Notes: generated from the letters alone by a model not told the origin. Shown: positions 6,958 to 17,435, numbered from the stretch's first letter. The stretch is 56,649 bases of DNA from Enterococcus sp. (GCF_022711995.1 NZ_JALAHI010000013.1:1-56649), one strand, 5' to 3'. Program-made: numbers and translations.

Positions 6958-8859
6958 ATGAATATTCCCAAAGAAACTGAATTTGAAACAATTAAAACAG
7001 TTGTCAGTCAACGAATCCTTAGTGATTATGGCAAACAACGCTTTATCGAACAACGACCAGCAGCTTCGATACATTCTGCTCGAAAACGATTAGCAGAAAC
7101 AGAGGAAGCCATGCTGTTGCTGGATTCTGGCCAACAAGTCCCTTTTATGGGTTTGGCAGATATCTTGCATCATACGACAAAAATTGAAAAAGGCTTAATA
7201 TTAGAGCCAAGAGAGCTGGTAGATTACGGAGACTTTTTACGGTCTTTTCGATTGATCCGCCAGATGTTTGAGAAAAATCAGTGGCAGACACCGCGGTTGA
7301 CTGGCTATGCCCAAGGGTTGACAGATTTTTCAGAAATGGCCCAAATGATTTTTGATAAAATCCGCAACGGTCGGATCGATACCGATGCCAGCCGGGAGCT
7401 GCGAAAAATTCGCGGTCAAATTGCAAAACACGAAGAGGATCTGAAAAAAGTCTTTTCAAAGTTTTTGCAAGAGCCGCGGATATTACAAGATGCTCGAATT
7501 ATTCAAAAAAATGATCGCTATACGTTACCTGTGCGATCAGAATTCCAACATCAAATCAAAGGGCAGATTATTGAGCGCTCCAATAAACGGGCGACAGTTT
7601 TCATTGAACCAGACGCTGCGGTCCGTTTGAACGACCGCTTGATGCTGGCAAAAGCAGAAGAAACGGCGGAAGAATACCAAATTCTTGCCAGTTTGACTGG
7701 CTTGATCGCCGAAAACTTAACAGAGATTTTTGCTTGTCTTGATATTTTGGTGGAATTGGACATCATTTTTGCCCGGGCAAAATACTGTCGTGAGATTCAT
7801 GGCGTTCCGCTAGAAATCAATGAAGCAGAAGTAATCGACTTACAAGAAGTCCGTCATCCATTGTTGGGAAAAACAGCTGTTCCACTGTCATTACAACTCG
7901 GCTACGATGCGCGTTGTCTGGTGATCACCGGTCCCAATGCTGGTGGCAAAACCGTGGTGCTGAAAACTGTGGCACTGGTTTGTGTGATGGCACATTACGG
8001 GCTCTTTCCCGCACATGCCGGGGGAAGCCAAGTGCCGTTTTTAAAAAATCTTTGGATGGACATTGGGGATCAGCAAAGTTTAGCGAACGCATTAAGCACT
8101 TTTTCGGGACATATGAACAACGTTGCCCAAATCGTCAATCATGCTTCCCGGCAAAGCATTGTTTTGCTGGATGAGATCGGTAGCGGAACAGAACCGAATG
8201 AAGGAGCGGCTCTAGCGATCGCCATCATGGAGGCCATCTATCATTCTGGGGCACTTTTGATCGCAACCACTCATTATGGTGAAATCAAGCAGTTTGCTAT
8301 TGATCATCAAGATTTCCATACGGCTGCGATGGCTTTTGATCCAGATACATTAACACCCAAATATCGCTTGCTTTCTGATGCAGTGGGTACCAGTAATGCG
8401 TTTTGGATCGCAGAAAAGATGGCAGTTTCCAAAAATATTGTGGCCAAAGCGCAGCAATATTTAGAAACAAAACAGTATCCAACGGAAAAAGTCGTATTTA
8501 AAGGAATCCATAAAGAAGAGGAGATCGTTGCCGTTGCACCGCCATTAAAAAAAGGTGATCGCATCTCTTACACTGAAACCAATCAAACGGGGTTGTTTTA
8601 TGCCTATTTAGAAAATGGCCAAGCACAGATTTTGTTGGAAGAAACATTCGTCACTGTTCCCACCAGAAGATTAAAACTTTTGATGTCCAGAGAAAACTTG
8701 TATCCAGCTGGGTATGATCTGGAGAGTCTGTTCCATTCCTTTGCCGAGCGAAAGTTTATTCGCGATATTGATCGAGGCTCGAAGAAGGCGCAGAAGAAGT
8801 TGAGAAAACAAGCACAGGAAAGACAATCCGCTGGGAAAAAGGACAGACCACAAAAGTAA
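6958..8859 (+). CDS. MutS2-like ABC ATPase lacking the Smr nuclease domain
   Basis: A 633-residue MutS-family ATPase closest in layout to MutS2: core and clamp-like helical region (about 1-310), then the ATPase with Walker A TGPNAGGKT, Walker B LLDEIGSGTEPNEG and TTHYGEIK. Next comes a KOW-like segment beginning KKGDRISYT, and a lysine-rich tail. MutS2 proteins are about 780 residues and end in an Smr domain, which is absent here. In Bacillus, MutS2 acts on collided ribosomes. The attenuator upstream suggests induction by translation inhibitors, so a ribosome-linked role is plausible; mismatch repair is unlikely. Start 6958 has AAAGGA upstream; the open frame back to 6820 runs through the attenuator and is not used. 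Confidence 0.85.
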   Translation: MNIPKETEFETIKTVVSQRILSDYGKQRFIEQRPAASIHSARKRLAETEEAMLLLDSGQQVPFMGLADILHHTTKIEKGLILEPRELVDYGDFLRSFRLIRQMFEKNQWQTPRLTGYAQGLTDFSEMAQMIFDKIRNGRIDTDASRELRKIRGQIAKHEEDLKKVFSKFLQEPRILQDARIIQKNDRYTLPVRSEFQHQIKGQIIERSNKRATVFIEPDAAVRLNDRLMLAKAEETAEEYQILASLTGLIAENLTEIFACLDILVELDIIFARAKYCREIHGVPLEINEAEVIDLQEVRHPLLGKTAVPLSLQLGYDARCLVITGPNAGGKTVVLKTVALVCVMAHYGLFPAHAGGSQVPFLKNLWMDIGDQQSLANALSTFSGHMNNVAQIVNHASRQSIVLLDEIGSGTEPNEGAALAIAIMEAIYHSGALLIATTHYGEIKQFAIDHQDFHTAAMAFDPDTLTPKYRLLSDAVGTSNAFWIAEKMAVSKNIVAKAQQYLETKQYPTEKVVFKGIHKEEEIVAVAPPLKKGDRISYTETNQTGLFYAYLENGQAQILLEETFVTVPTRRLKLLMSRENLYPAGYDLESLFHSFAERKFIRDIDRGSKKAQKKLRKQAQERQSAGKKDRPQK

Positions 8860-8867
8860 TTGGGCCC

Positions 8868-8933
8868 TGGCACCTTAGCAAGATTCCTCCCAGCAGCTAA
8901 AATGAATTTCGTAAAAAACATGCTGTGGTGCCA
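8868..8933. repeat. Inverted repeat in the gap after the MutS2-like gene
   Basis: TGGCACC (8868-8874) pairs with GGTGCCA (8927-8933), with an inner CAGCA/TGCTG stem. There is no T-run, so it is not a typical terminator. It could be a processing site or a weak stem in the 5' region of the next gene. Confidence 0.4.
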
Positions 8934-9008
8934 ATAAGGAATGGAATTCTTGTAAAAACGGTTGAAGGCTAAAAAATTTAGGACAAACCTCAGAAAGAGG
9001 GAGAACAA

Positions 9009-9559
9009 ATGATCGAAACAAAACGGTTACTTTTAAGACACTGGCAGATGTCTGATGCCAAGGCGTTATTTGAGTTGGCCAAAGATCCGGCAATTGGTCC
9101 AAGGGCCGGCTGGTTGCCCCATCAATCCGTGGCAGAGAGTGAAAGGATTATTACGGATGTTCTTACCAACGAGACGACCTATGCCATTTGTCTGAAAGAT
9201 GGTACGCTGATTGGCAGTATCGGTGTAATGCCCAACAGTCAAGCATTTATGGTCCCCCCTGCAGTCGAAGTAGGCTATTGGATCGGGAAAGCTTACTGGG
9301 GACACGGCTATACACCGGAAGCATTGAATGGAGTTCTTGCTGATCAATTTGGTCGGGAACCTAAACTAACCATTTGGGCAGGCTACTATGAAGGCAATGA
9401 ACAATCTTGGCGTGTGCAGCAAAAATACGGTTGTTAAGTCAAACAGTCGAAGTTCCGCTGTTAAATGAACAAAGAAAAGAACACTTCACTAGCTTGTCCT
9501 ATGAACAATGGCAAGCAGTGGGGGAACAACCGAAAATAAAATCTAACGAAACGAGTTGA
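9009..9559 (+). pseudogene. GNAT acetyltransferase (RimJ/RimL type), frameshifted
   Basis: The first 142 codons encode a RimJ/RimL-like N-acetyltransferase: MIETKRLLLRHW start, EVGYWIGKAYWGHGY acetyl-CoA-binding region and GYYEGNEQSWRVQQKYG. The frame then stops at 9437, just where relatives continue with a phenylalanine and a further strand. The -1 frame directly continues with a plausible family C-terminus, QTVEVPLLNEQRKEHF and YEQWQAVGEQ, to TGA at 9559. One missing base near 9430 explains both. GAAAGAGGGAG precedes the start. It may be a real pseudogene or a sequencing error. Confidence 0.75.
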
Positions 9560-9566
9560 TTGCTCA

Positions 9567-9989
9567 ATGAATCATTGCCATTATCAAAGAGAACTTCCCA
9601 AAGATCCTCAGCAAGTCCTTTCATTGTATAAGGATGCTGGCTGGTCGCTGTATACCCGCGAACCAGAAGTCTTATGGTCAGCACTTCAACAGTCGCAAGT
9701 GATTACGGCTTGGCAAGAGGAACGTTTAGTTGGTTTGGTACGGGGAATTACTGACCAGCAAACCATTTTGTATATCCAAGATTTACTGGTATTACAAGAA
9801 TTTCAACGTCAAGGAATCGGACAAACATTAGTGAATAAGTTGGTGGCTGATTATCCGACTATTCGTCAGAAGGTTTTATTGACAGATGACACCGAAAAAA
9901 CGCGAGCTTTTTATGAAGCTTGCGGTTTCCAATCAGTGGAAAAAATGCAAGCAGTCGCTTTCTTGTACTCCCCTAAAAAAGACAATTAA
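9567..9989 (+). CDS. GNAT-family N-acetyltransferase
   Basis: A 140-residue single-domain GNAT protein. The acetyl-CoA motif A is visible as LQEFQRQGIGQTLVNKL (about residues 77-94), preceded by the strand YIQDLLVL and followed by TDDTEKTRAFYEACGFQSV, the usual motif B. The acceptor substrate cannot be told from sequence. It begins 8 bp after the end of the frameshifted GNAT gene and has no strong ribosome binding site, so it probably depends on read-through translation from upstream. A large terminator follows. Confidence 0.8.
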   Translation: MNHCHYQRELPKDPQQVLSLYKDAGWSLYTREPEVLWSALQQSQVITAWQEERLVGLVRGITDQQTILYIQDLLVLQEFQRQGIGQTLVNKLVADYPTIRQKVLLTDDTEKTRAFYEACGFQSVEKMQAVAFLYSPKKDN

Positions 9990-10017
9990 TTCTCCTAACT
10001 ATTAAATCGTAAAATAA

Positions 10018-10101
10018 AAAGCTGTTGCTTAAGTCAAAAGCAGTCAATGAAATCACACAGTGTGGGATCGACGTTCGCAAGACTTAGGTGACAGTTTTTT
10101 T
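10018..10101 (+). terminator. Long imperfect terminator hairpin
   Basis: A stem of AAGTC near 10030 with GACTTAGGTGACAG (10081-10094), extended by CTGT pairing, ends in seven Ts (10095-10101). The interior contains a small CACA/TGTG hairpin. The remaining part of this 305-bp gap to 10294 is AT-rich and shows no gene. Confidence 0.6.
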
Positions 10102-10294
10102 ATTAGCTGACTACCGTCGCATTCCCGCTATTTATCGAAAAAATGATGCAAAAAAGTATAATATGGTGTTTTTTATAAAATAAACAGAATAATTTTATTA
10201 AGCTTTCTTTTTTATGACAAAAATAGTCTTGTTTGGTCTGGTGGTATGCTAAACTTAATGGAAACTATTTTTTCCTAAGATTGGAGAGGTTTTT

Positions 10295-11389
10295 TTGGAT
10301 CTATTAAAGAAATCAAAACTATTTGCAACATTGGTATTCATTTGCTTGATCGGATTAGGTATTTGGATCTATTCAAATATTCTCTTTGTATTCCGACCTT
10401 TAGAGGCTATTTTTGCCAGTGTGTTTTTACCGGTTTTAGTTTCAATATTTATCTTTTACATTTTTTTGCCTTTTTTCAAATTTGTCAAAAAACGCAGTCA
10501 TAATCAACAGCTTGCTCTTTACGTTACCTTATTGCTGCTGCTTTTTTCTACCTATCTGATTATTCAAGTGATTGGACCGGCTCTGCTCAATGAGATGACT
10601 CGTTTTGTCAATCAAGTTCCTGATATTATCAATCGTATAATGAACAATATCGATCATACGTATGTGGAAGAGCTGTTTGGCCCGTTGCTGGATACAGTGG
10701 ATATCAATCAAATCAGCCGCTTTGCTGTTCAGTTCATCTCGGGAGCGACGAACAGTTTGACCAGTTTGGTATCGATTGTTTCCCACTCAACGATTATTTT
10801 ATTTACGATTCCTTTGTTATTAGTCTATATGTTTAAAGATGGGCATAAAGTTCCCGAACTATTAGCAACAAAGACGCCAAAAAAATACCGCAGCCTCGTG
10901 CTGCAATTATGCCAAGACTTTCATCAGGCGGCCTCAGCCTACATTAGTGGGAAATTACTTGTCTGTCTCTACGTAGGTGTTTCCAGCTATGTGGTTTTTA
11001 CTTTCTTAGGCTTACAGAATGCATTATTACTAGGACTGATCTGCGGTGTATTGGATATCATTCCCTACTTTGGCCCATTTATCGGTGCTGCACCGGCATT
11101 TCTGTTTGCATTAAGTCAAGACATGAAAATAGCGGTATTATTAGTGATCGGTATCACGATCATTCAGTTGGGAGAGTCTTATGTGGTATCGCCAATCGTC
11201 ATGAATAAAGTGCTGCATATTCATCCGATTATTGCTGTCTTTCTGTTATTGATCGCTGGCAATTTATTAGGCTTTGTTGGGATGATCATTGCATTACCTG
11301 TCTATTCGATCCTGATGGCGATGGCCAAGACATTGATCCATTTTTATCAGCAAAAGAAAATTCAAGGAGCAGAATATGAAGATCATTGA
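10295..11389 (+). CDS. AI-2E family (UPF0118) membrane transporter
   Basis: Membrane protein of 364 residues with the AI-2E family pattern: two to three N-terminal helices, a soluble middle part (about residues 95-140), then further helices with LQNALLLGLICGVLDIIPYFGPFIGA and the C-terminal GESYVVSPIVMNKVLHIHP and LLIAGNLLGFVGMIIALPVY. Members export varied substrates, including autoinducer-2 and Na+ (Na+/H+ exchange in some), so no substrate is assigned. Start is TTG 10295, supported by GGAGAGG 5 bp upstream. It overlaps the next GNAT gene by 14 bp. Confidence 0.88.
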   Translation: MDLLKKSKLFATLVFICLIGLGIWIYSNILFVFRPLEAIFASVFLPVLVSIFIFYIFLPFFKFVKKRSHNQQLALYVTLLLLLFSTYLIIQVIGPALLNEMTRFVNQVPDIINRIMNNIDHTYVEELFGPLLDTVDINQISRFAVQFISGATNSLTSLVSIVSHSTIILFTIPLLLVYMFKDGHKVPELLATKTPKKYRSLVLQLCQDFHQAASAYISGKLLVCLYVGVSSYVVFTFLGLQNALLLGLICGVLDIIPYFGPFIGAAPAFLFALSQDMKIAVLLVIGITIIQLGESYVVSPIVMNKVLHIHPIIAVFLLLIAGNLLGFVGMIIALPVYSILMAMAKTLIHFYQQKKIQGAEYEDH

Positions 11390-11834
11390 GTATGTGGGTG
11401 ACCAAGAAGATCAATTATTAGAAAGAATCATCCGAACTTCATTTGATGCAGATAGCGCTTTTCATTTAGGGGCAGGCAAGCGGGATGGACCGCCTGGATA
11501 TGACAATGGCGAACTGCTGAAACGAGTGAAACAAGAGCCGAAAGTGTCTTTATACCTTTTGCAAGAAGAAATTATTATTGGGCTGATCGTTGCAAATTAT
11601 AGTGAAAATCAGATTCTTTACTTCTGTCTTGCCCCTGAATATATGGGTCAAGGTTATGGAACCATTGCTTGGCAATTGTTTGAAAAGTTCCTTCCAAATA
11701 CTTGGCAATTAGAAACCCCAAGCTATTCCCTAAGAAACCATCATTTTTATGAAAAAAATGGCTTTAAAAAAATTGGTGAAAAATGGTATAGTAAAGACAA
11801 ATCGTATATTTATCAGAAAATTTTTTCTAATTAA
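11376..11834 (+). CDS. GNAT-family N-acetyltransferase
   Basis: A 152-residue GNAT protein. The acetyl-CoA-binding motif is CLAPEYMGQGYGTIAWQLFE (about residues 85-105), followed by SLRNHHFYEKNGFKKIGEKW, the usual motif B. The start lies inside the end of the AI-2E gene and has AAGGAG 5 bp upstream, so the pair is translationally coupled. The substrate is unknown. It is the third acetyltransferase gene in 3 kb. Confidence 0.82.
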   Translation: MKIIEYVGDQEDQLLERIIRTSFDADSAFHLGAGKRDGPPGYDNGELLKRVKQEPKVSLYLLQEEIIIGLIVANYSENQILYFCLAPEYMGQGYGTIAWQLFEKFLPNTWQLETPSYSLRNHHFYEKNGFKKIGEKWYSKDKSYIYQKIFSN

Positions 11835-11858
11835 AAGGCAAAGCGAGGGATGTAGCTC

Positions 11859-12704
11859 ATGAAAGTTTTATGGAATGAAAAAATCGTTGATCGAGAAGAA
11901 GTTCGAATCGATATTGAAGACCGCGGTTATCAGTACGGTGACGGTATTTATGAGGTCATTCGTATTTACCAGGGGAAAATGTTCATGGCAGAGGAACATT
12001 TCCAACGGCTAGCAAACAGTGCGGCAAAAATAAAAATGGCATTGCCTTATGATACAGAGATTCTGAGGGACAAACTCTGCAAATTGATCGAAATTGAGGG
12101 AATCACTGATGGAGAAGTATATCTGCAAGTGACAAGAGGCGTTTTAAGTCCGCGAAATCATGTCTTTCCACCACAAGGCTCGATAACCGGTGTATTAACG
12201 GCCAATGTCATTCCATTCCAACGGCCGCTGGCGATGCAAGAGGAAGGTCTGAAAGCTACATTAATACCAGACCAGCGTTGGCTTCATTGTGATATCAAAT
12301 CTCTCAGTCTCCTAGGCAACTTGCTTTCATTGGAGGAAGCTCGCTCTGCTGGTTTTGATGAAGCATTACTGCATCGGGAGGGTTTCTTTACTGAAGCATC
12401 CGCCTCCAATTTGTGGTTTGTTTCCAAAGGAACCGTGTATACCCATCCAGATGGCAATCTTGTTTTACCTGGGATCACTAAAATGAAAGTTTTGGCATTG
12501 TGTCAGGAGCTGGCGATTCCAGTGAAAGAAGAAGCTGTAGCTATTGACCGTCTGGCAGAATTTGATGAGTGTTTTATTACCAATTCAGTCTGGGAAATCG
12601 TGCCGATCGTCGCAGTCGATGGTCTTCCAGTAGGAGAAGGGCGACGAGGTGCCGTGACATCCAGCTTACAGCAAGCGTATATCGAAGCTACCAAAAGGAA
12701 TTGA
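11859..12704 (+). CDS. dat: D-amino-acid transaminase (D-alanine aminotransferase)
   Basis: PLP enzyme of fold type IV that interconverts D-alanine and D-glutamate with their 2-oxo acids. The 281-residue length is standard. Signatures: RGYQYGDGIYEVIRIYQG at the N-terminus, the PLP lysine in HCDIKSLSLLGN (Lys147), the ASASNLWFV stretch and the C-terminal ECFITNSVWEIVP. In Gram-positives it supplies D-glutamate or D-alanine for peptidoglycan; this genome also has a glutamate racemase at 50.8 kb, so the two routes may be redundant. A perfect bidirectional terminator follows. Confidence 0.93.
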   Translation: MKVLWNEKIVDREEVRIDIEDRGYQYGDGIYEVIRIYQGKMFMAEEHFQRLANSAAKIKMALPYDTEILRDKLCKLIEIEGITDGEVYLQVTRGVLSPRNHVFPPQGSITGVLTANVIPFQRPLAMQEEGLKATLIPDQRWLHCDIKSLSLLGNLLSLEEARSAGFDEALLHREGFFTEASASNLWFVSKGTVYTHPDGNLVLPGITKMKVLALCQELAIPVKEEAVAIDRLAEFDECFITNSVWEIVPIVAVDGLPVGEGRRGAVTSSLQQAYIEATKRN

Positions 12705-12724
12705 AACCCTCTGCTTGATACAAA

Positions 12725-12770
12725 AACACCTCCAAAGGTTAGCCAACAAGCAAACTTTTTGGAGGTGTTT
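12725..12770. terminator. Terminator between dat and the minus-strand pair
   Basis: AACACCTCCAAA (12725-12736) and TTTGGAGGTGTT form a perfect 12-bp stem with A and T tracts on either side, suited to terminate in both directions. The 150 bp beyond it, to 12921, shows no gene. Confidence 0.8.
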
Positions 12771-12921
12771 CGCATTTCTAGTAAATGTGGTGACGAAGAG
12801 GTCATTCGCAAAGCAGGAGCAAAATGTTTATCAGTTTTTTAAAAGACGCGTTATTCGGTCACAACCTTCACTAGGTTTCGCAGCCGAAGGTTCTTTGCTC
12901 CTTGATGCTACCAAAAGACTT

Positions 12922-13095
12922 TTACCAATCTTTCGGATTCCATAGTTTACTGTCCAACTCTCCTTGTTTCAGCTGGATTCTTGTTTGCTGCTGTGTCAGA
13001 AGCACTTCTAACTCTTGGAGAAAGGCTTTCTCATGGTAATCAGTTGTCTGATTGATTTCTTTCTCAATTAATGTGTGAATCCATGAATCGTTCAT
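12922..13095 (-). CDS. 57-residue hypothetical protein coupled to the flavodoxin-fold oxidoreductase
   Basis: An open frame below 60 codons, starting MNDSWIHTLIEKEINQ and ending SKLWNPKDW. The ATG overlaps the stop of the upstream minus-strand gene as ATGA, the usual sign of translational coupling. The protein is charged and probably helical, with QELEVLLTQQQTRIQLKQGE in the middle suggesting a short coiled coil. No signal peptide or membrane segment is seen. No family was recognised. It may be a subunit or regulator of the oxidoreductase, but that is inference from position only. Confidence 0.6.
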   Translation of the reverse strand: MNDSWIHTLIEKEINQTTDYHEKAFLQELEVLLTQQQTRIQLKQGELDSKLWNPKDW

Positions 13096-13748
13096 TCGTA
13101 AGCCTCCATTTCTGCAAGAGCTTCCTCTAATTCACTCAATGTTTCTTGATTTTGGATCAACTGCGCGAAAAGAGGGGCAAGTGACGGATTTTCAGCGAGT
13201 GTTTCCAGTCTTTGACGAAACCACTGCTGCTTGGCTGCAAAGGAAAAGGGGGCTTCCATCGTCAGCAACTGTTGATAATCGATCACAAAACGGCGTTTCT
13301 CGGTTTCTGTTTTATACATCAGCTGATCAAGAACCAGAACTGGCAGGATGGTCATTTGGTATTTTTGCGCCATCAAAGTCAGCGGACGCAAAATTTCAGA
13401 AAAACTAGCCCCTTCTTTGCCACCTAGTTGAAATTCTTTGGCAGCGACACCAGTCGAGAGGGCAAAACCGATTTCTTTATTTAGGAGATAGGGTTTGGCT
13501 GCTTCCCAAACCGTATCGATCCATGCTTTCATTTTTGCCGGTACTTGGTACCAGTAAAGGGGAAACTGAAGAATCAACCGATCGATTCCTTGCAATTTTT
13601 CGAGTTCAATCGCCAAATCAAAGTCTCCCACAACTTTATCCAGTAAATGAAGAGTCACATTTGGTATCTTGGCACTTTCACTAAAAAAACGTTGCGATAA
13701 AGAGTCGTCATATGTTGGATGACTAGCAATAATCAGTGTTTTTAGCAT
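13092..13748 (-). CDS. Flavodoxin-fold NAD(P)H oxidoreductase (quinone reductase/KefF-like)
   Basis: Protein of 218 residues in the NAD(P)H dehydrogenase (quinone)/MdaB/KefF family. It opens with the FMN-binding pattern MLKTLIIASHPTYDDSLSQR and has the family signature LILQFPLYWYQVPAKMKAW (about residues 77-95). Such enzymes reduce quinones or electrophiles with two electrons; some regulate K+ efflux channels. A C-terminal extension of about 40 residues (after about 175) is helical and acidic and is not part of the core fold. The substrate cannot be assigned. The start is preceded by GGAAAGGA at rather long spacing. Confidence 0.85.
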   Translation of the reverse strand: MLKTLIIASHPTYDDSLSQRFFSESAKIPNVTLHLLDKVVGDFDLAIELEKLQGIDRLILQFPLYWYQVPAKMKAWIDTVWEAAKPYLLNKEIGFALSTGVAAKEFQLGGKEGASFSEILRPLTLMAQKYQMTILPVLVLDQLMYKTETEKRRFVIDYQQLLTMEAPFSFAAKQQWFRQRLETLAENPSLAPLFAQLIQNQETLSELEEALAEMEAYE

Positions 13749-13869
13749 AAAGAAAATCAGTCCTTTCCCTATAGATGTATCATAATTTGGACAAAAACGA
13801 AACTACTCTGCTTTAATGAAAGAATTATCGCAACCAAGGAAATCGAGGGGGAATGCACCGATCATCGAC

Positions 13870-13898
13870 TTGAATCCGTCGTTTTTTTTTGCTATACT
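13870..13898 (+). promoter_or_regulatory. ntp operon promoter
   Basis: TTGAAT (13870-13875), a 17-bp spacer containing nine Ts, and TATACT (13893-13898). The resulting transcript would have a leader of about 185 nt before ntpF. Confidence 0.75.
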
Positions 13899-13932
13899 AG
13901 CCAATGAATTGAAAATAAAATAGACAAAGGTT

Positions 13933-14042
13933 GAGCATTTCGATGCTTCAAGGATCGCGTTCTCCAAGGGGTGAGGAGAACATTCTTGGAGTCGTGCCGA
14001 TCTTTTTGCAGGCATACTTCTTTAGGAGGTATGTCTTTTTTT
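13933..14042 (+). promoter_or_regulatory. Structured leader with terminator before ntpF (candidate riboswitch)
   Basis: Four elements follow one another. (1) AGCAT-TTCG-ATGCT tetraloop hairpin at 13934-13947. (2) GATCG (13953-13957) pairing with CGATC (13998-14002). (3) Inside it, GTTCTCC (13959-13965) pairs with GGAGAAC (13975-13981), but the overlapping CTCCAAG (13962-13968) can instead pair with CTTGGAG (13985-13991). (4) A terminator GGCATACTTC/GAGGTATGTC with seven Ts (14011-14042). Mutually exclusive stems plus a terminator are the layout of a riboswitch or attenuator. As the operon encodes a Na+ pump, a Na+-responsive class is an attractive guess. Confidence 0.6.
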
Positions 14043-14088
14043 ATGTCTATTTTATCTTTTGTATTTTAAGAAATAGGAGGGATTCACG

Positions 14089-14392
14089 ATGGAAGAAGCA
14101 CTGAAACGCCTGCATGAGGCAGAAGCCAGCAATCAGCAAAAGCTGCAGCAATTACGGCGTGGATTGTCTGCTTACGAAGAAGAAAAGCAGGAAGAACTTC
14201 AACAACGTATTCTTGAGTTAAGAGCGGCTAGCTTACGTGAACAGACTGCGTTGGAACAACGATTGCAACAACAGCTGCAAGAAACAATCGCTGGGATCGA
14301 AGAGCAACAGCTACTTGTTGATCGCCAAGAAACTATTCGCCGCTATCAGGAACAAGTCGTCGATCAGATCGTTGAAGGAGTGATCCAATCTT

Positions 14393-14415
<23 letters not shown>
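14089..14415 (+). CDS. ntpF: V-type Na+-ATPase subunit NtpF (peripheral stalk, G-type)
   Basis: Short protein of 108 residues, almost entirely charged helix rich in Q, E, K and R, with heptad-like spacing, as expected for the peripheral stalk subunit that pairs with NtpE. No membrane segment is present. Position as first gene of the ntp operon matches E. hirae ntpF. ATAGGAGGGATT gives a strong ribosome binding site. The gene overlaps ntpI by 23 bp. The assignment rests more on composition, size and gene order than on sequence motifs. Confidence 0.88.
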
Positions 14416-16823
<2,408 letters not shown>

Positions 16824-16838
16824 AGGAGGAGACAAGCA

Positions 16839-17432
16839 ATGGAGGCAATGGATGCCATCGACAAAATGATTGCAGAATTGAATCATGAAGCGAAAGTAAA
16901 ACGGCAAGCAATCGAAACCGAAGAAAAAGCGAGGATCGATGCCAAATTTGCAGCGGCTTGGTCTCAAAAAGAAGCAGAGATCAAGCATCATGCAGTGGAA
17001 GCCCAAAAACAAGCAGAAAAAAATCATCAGCAAGCCATCAATCGGCGGATAAAAGCAGCCAAACAAGAAGAGTTAAGGAAAGACTATGAAGTATTGGAGG
17101 CATTTTTTGCAGAAGCGTATCAAAAAATGAATGAACTTTCATCAGAAAAAATCCAATGTCTGGCAGAAAGTGCGTTAAAACAGATCTCCGTTTCGGGAGA
17201 AGCCATTTTTCGCTGTGGCCAGCAACAATCCGAAAGTTTGACCAACGATTGGTTAAAAAGGGTCAATCAAGGGTTGTCTTATCAGTTGACAATGGGCAGC
17301 CCTCTGGATCAATCCGGGTTTGTGGTAGAAGACCATGGGATTATCTACAATTTCACCTACCAAGCGTTACTAGCAGAATACAAAAATGAAACGAGAGAAC
17401 ATTGGCTGAAACTGATCCAAAAGGGAGGGTAA
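16839..17432 (+). CDS. ntpE: V-type Na+-ATPase subunit NtpE (peripheral stalk)
   Basis: Protein of 197 residues. The first ~105 are a long charged helix (KRQAIETEEKARIDAKFAAA and onward), the rest a compact domain ending GIIYNFTYQALLAEYKNETR, as in E subunits that join the peripheral stalk to the catalytic head. AAAGGAGGAG precedes the start, 15 bp after ntpK. The stop is 3 bp before ntpC. It should form a heterodimer with NtpF. Confidence 0.92.
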   Translation: MEAMDAIDKMIAELNHEAKVKRQAIETEEKARIDAKFAAAWSQKEAEIKHHAVEAQKQAEKNHQQAINRRIKAAKQEELRKDYEVLEAFFAEAYQKMNELSSEKIQCLAESALKQISVSGEAIFRCGQQQSESLTNDWLKRVNQGLSYQLTMGSPLDQSGFVVEDHGIIYNFTYQALLAEYKNETREHWLKLIQKGG

Positions 17433-17435
17433 GAG

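Noticed and set aside
12715-12945. 76-codon plus-strand frame after dat
   Set aside because: It starts inside the terminator stem and overlaps the coupled minus-strand small gene.
14031-14069. Possible 12-residue leader peptide in the ntp leader (ATG 14031)
   Set aside because: The AGGAGGT before it touches the ATG without spacing and is part of the terminator stem, so translation is unlikely.
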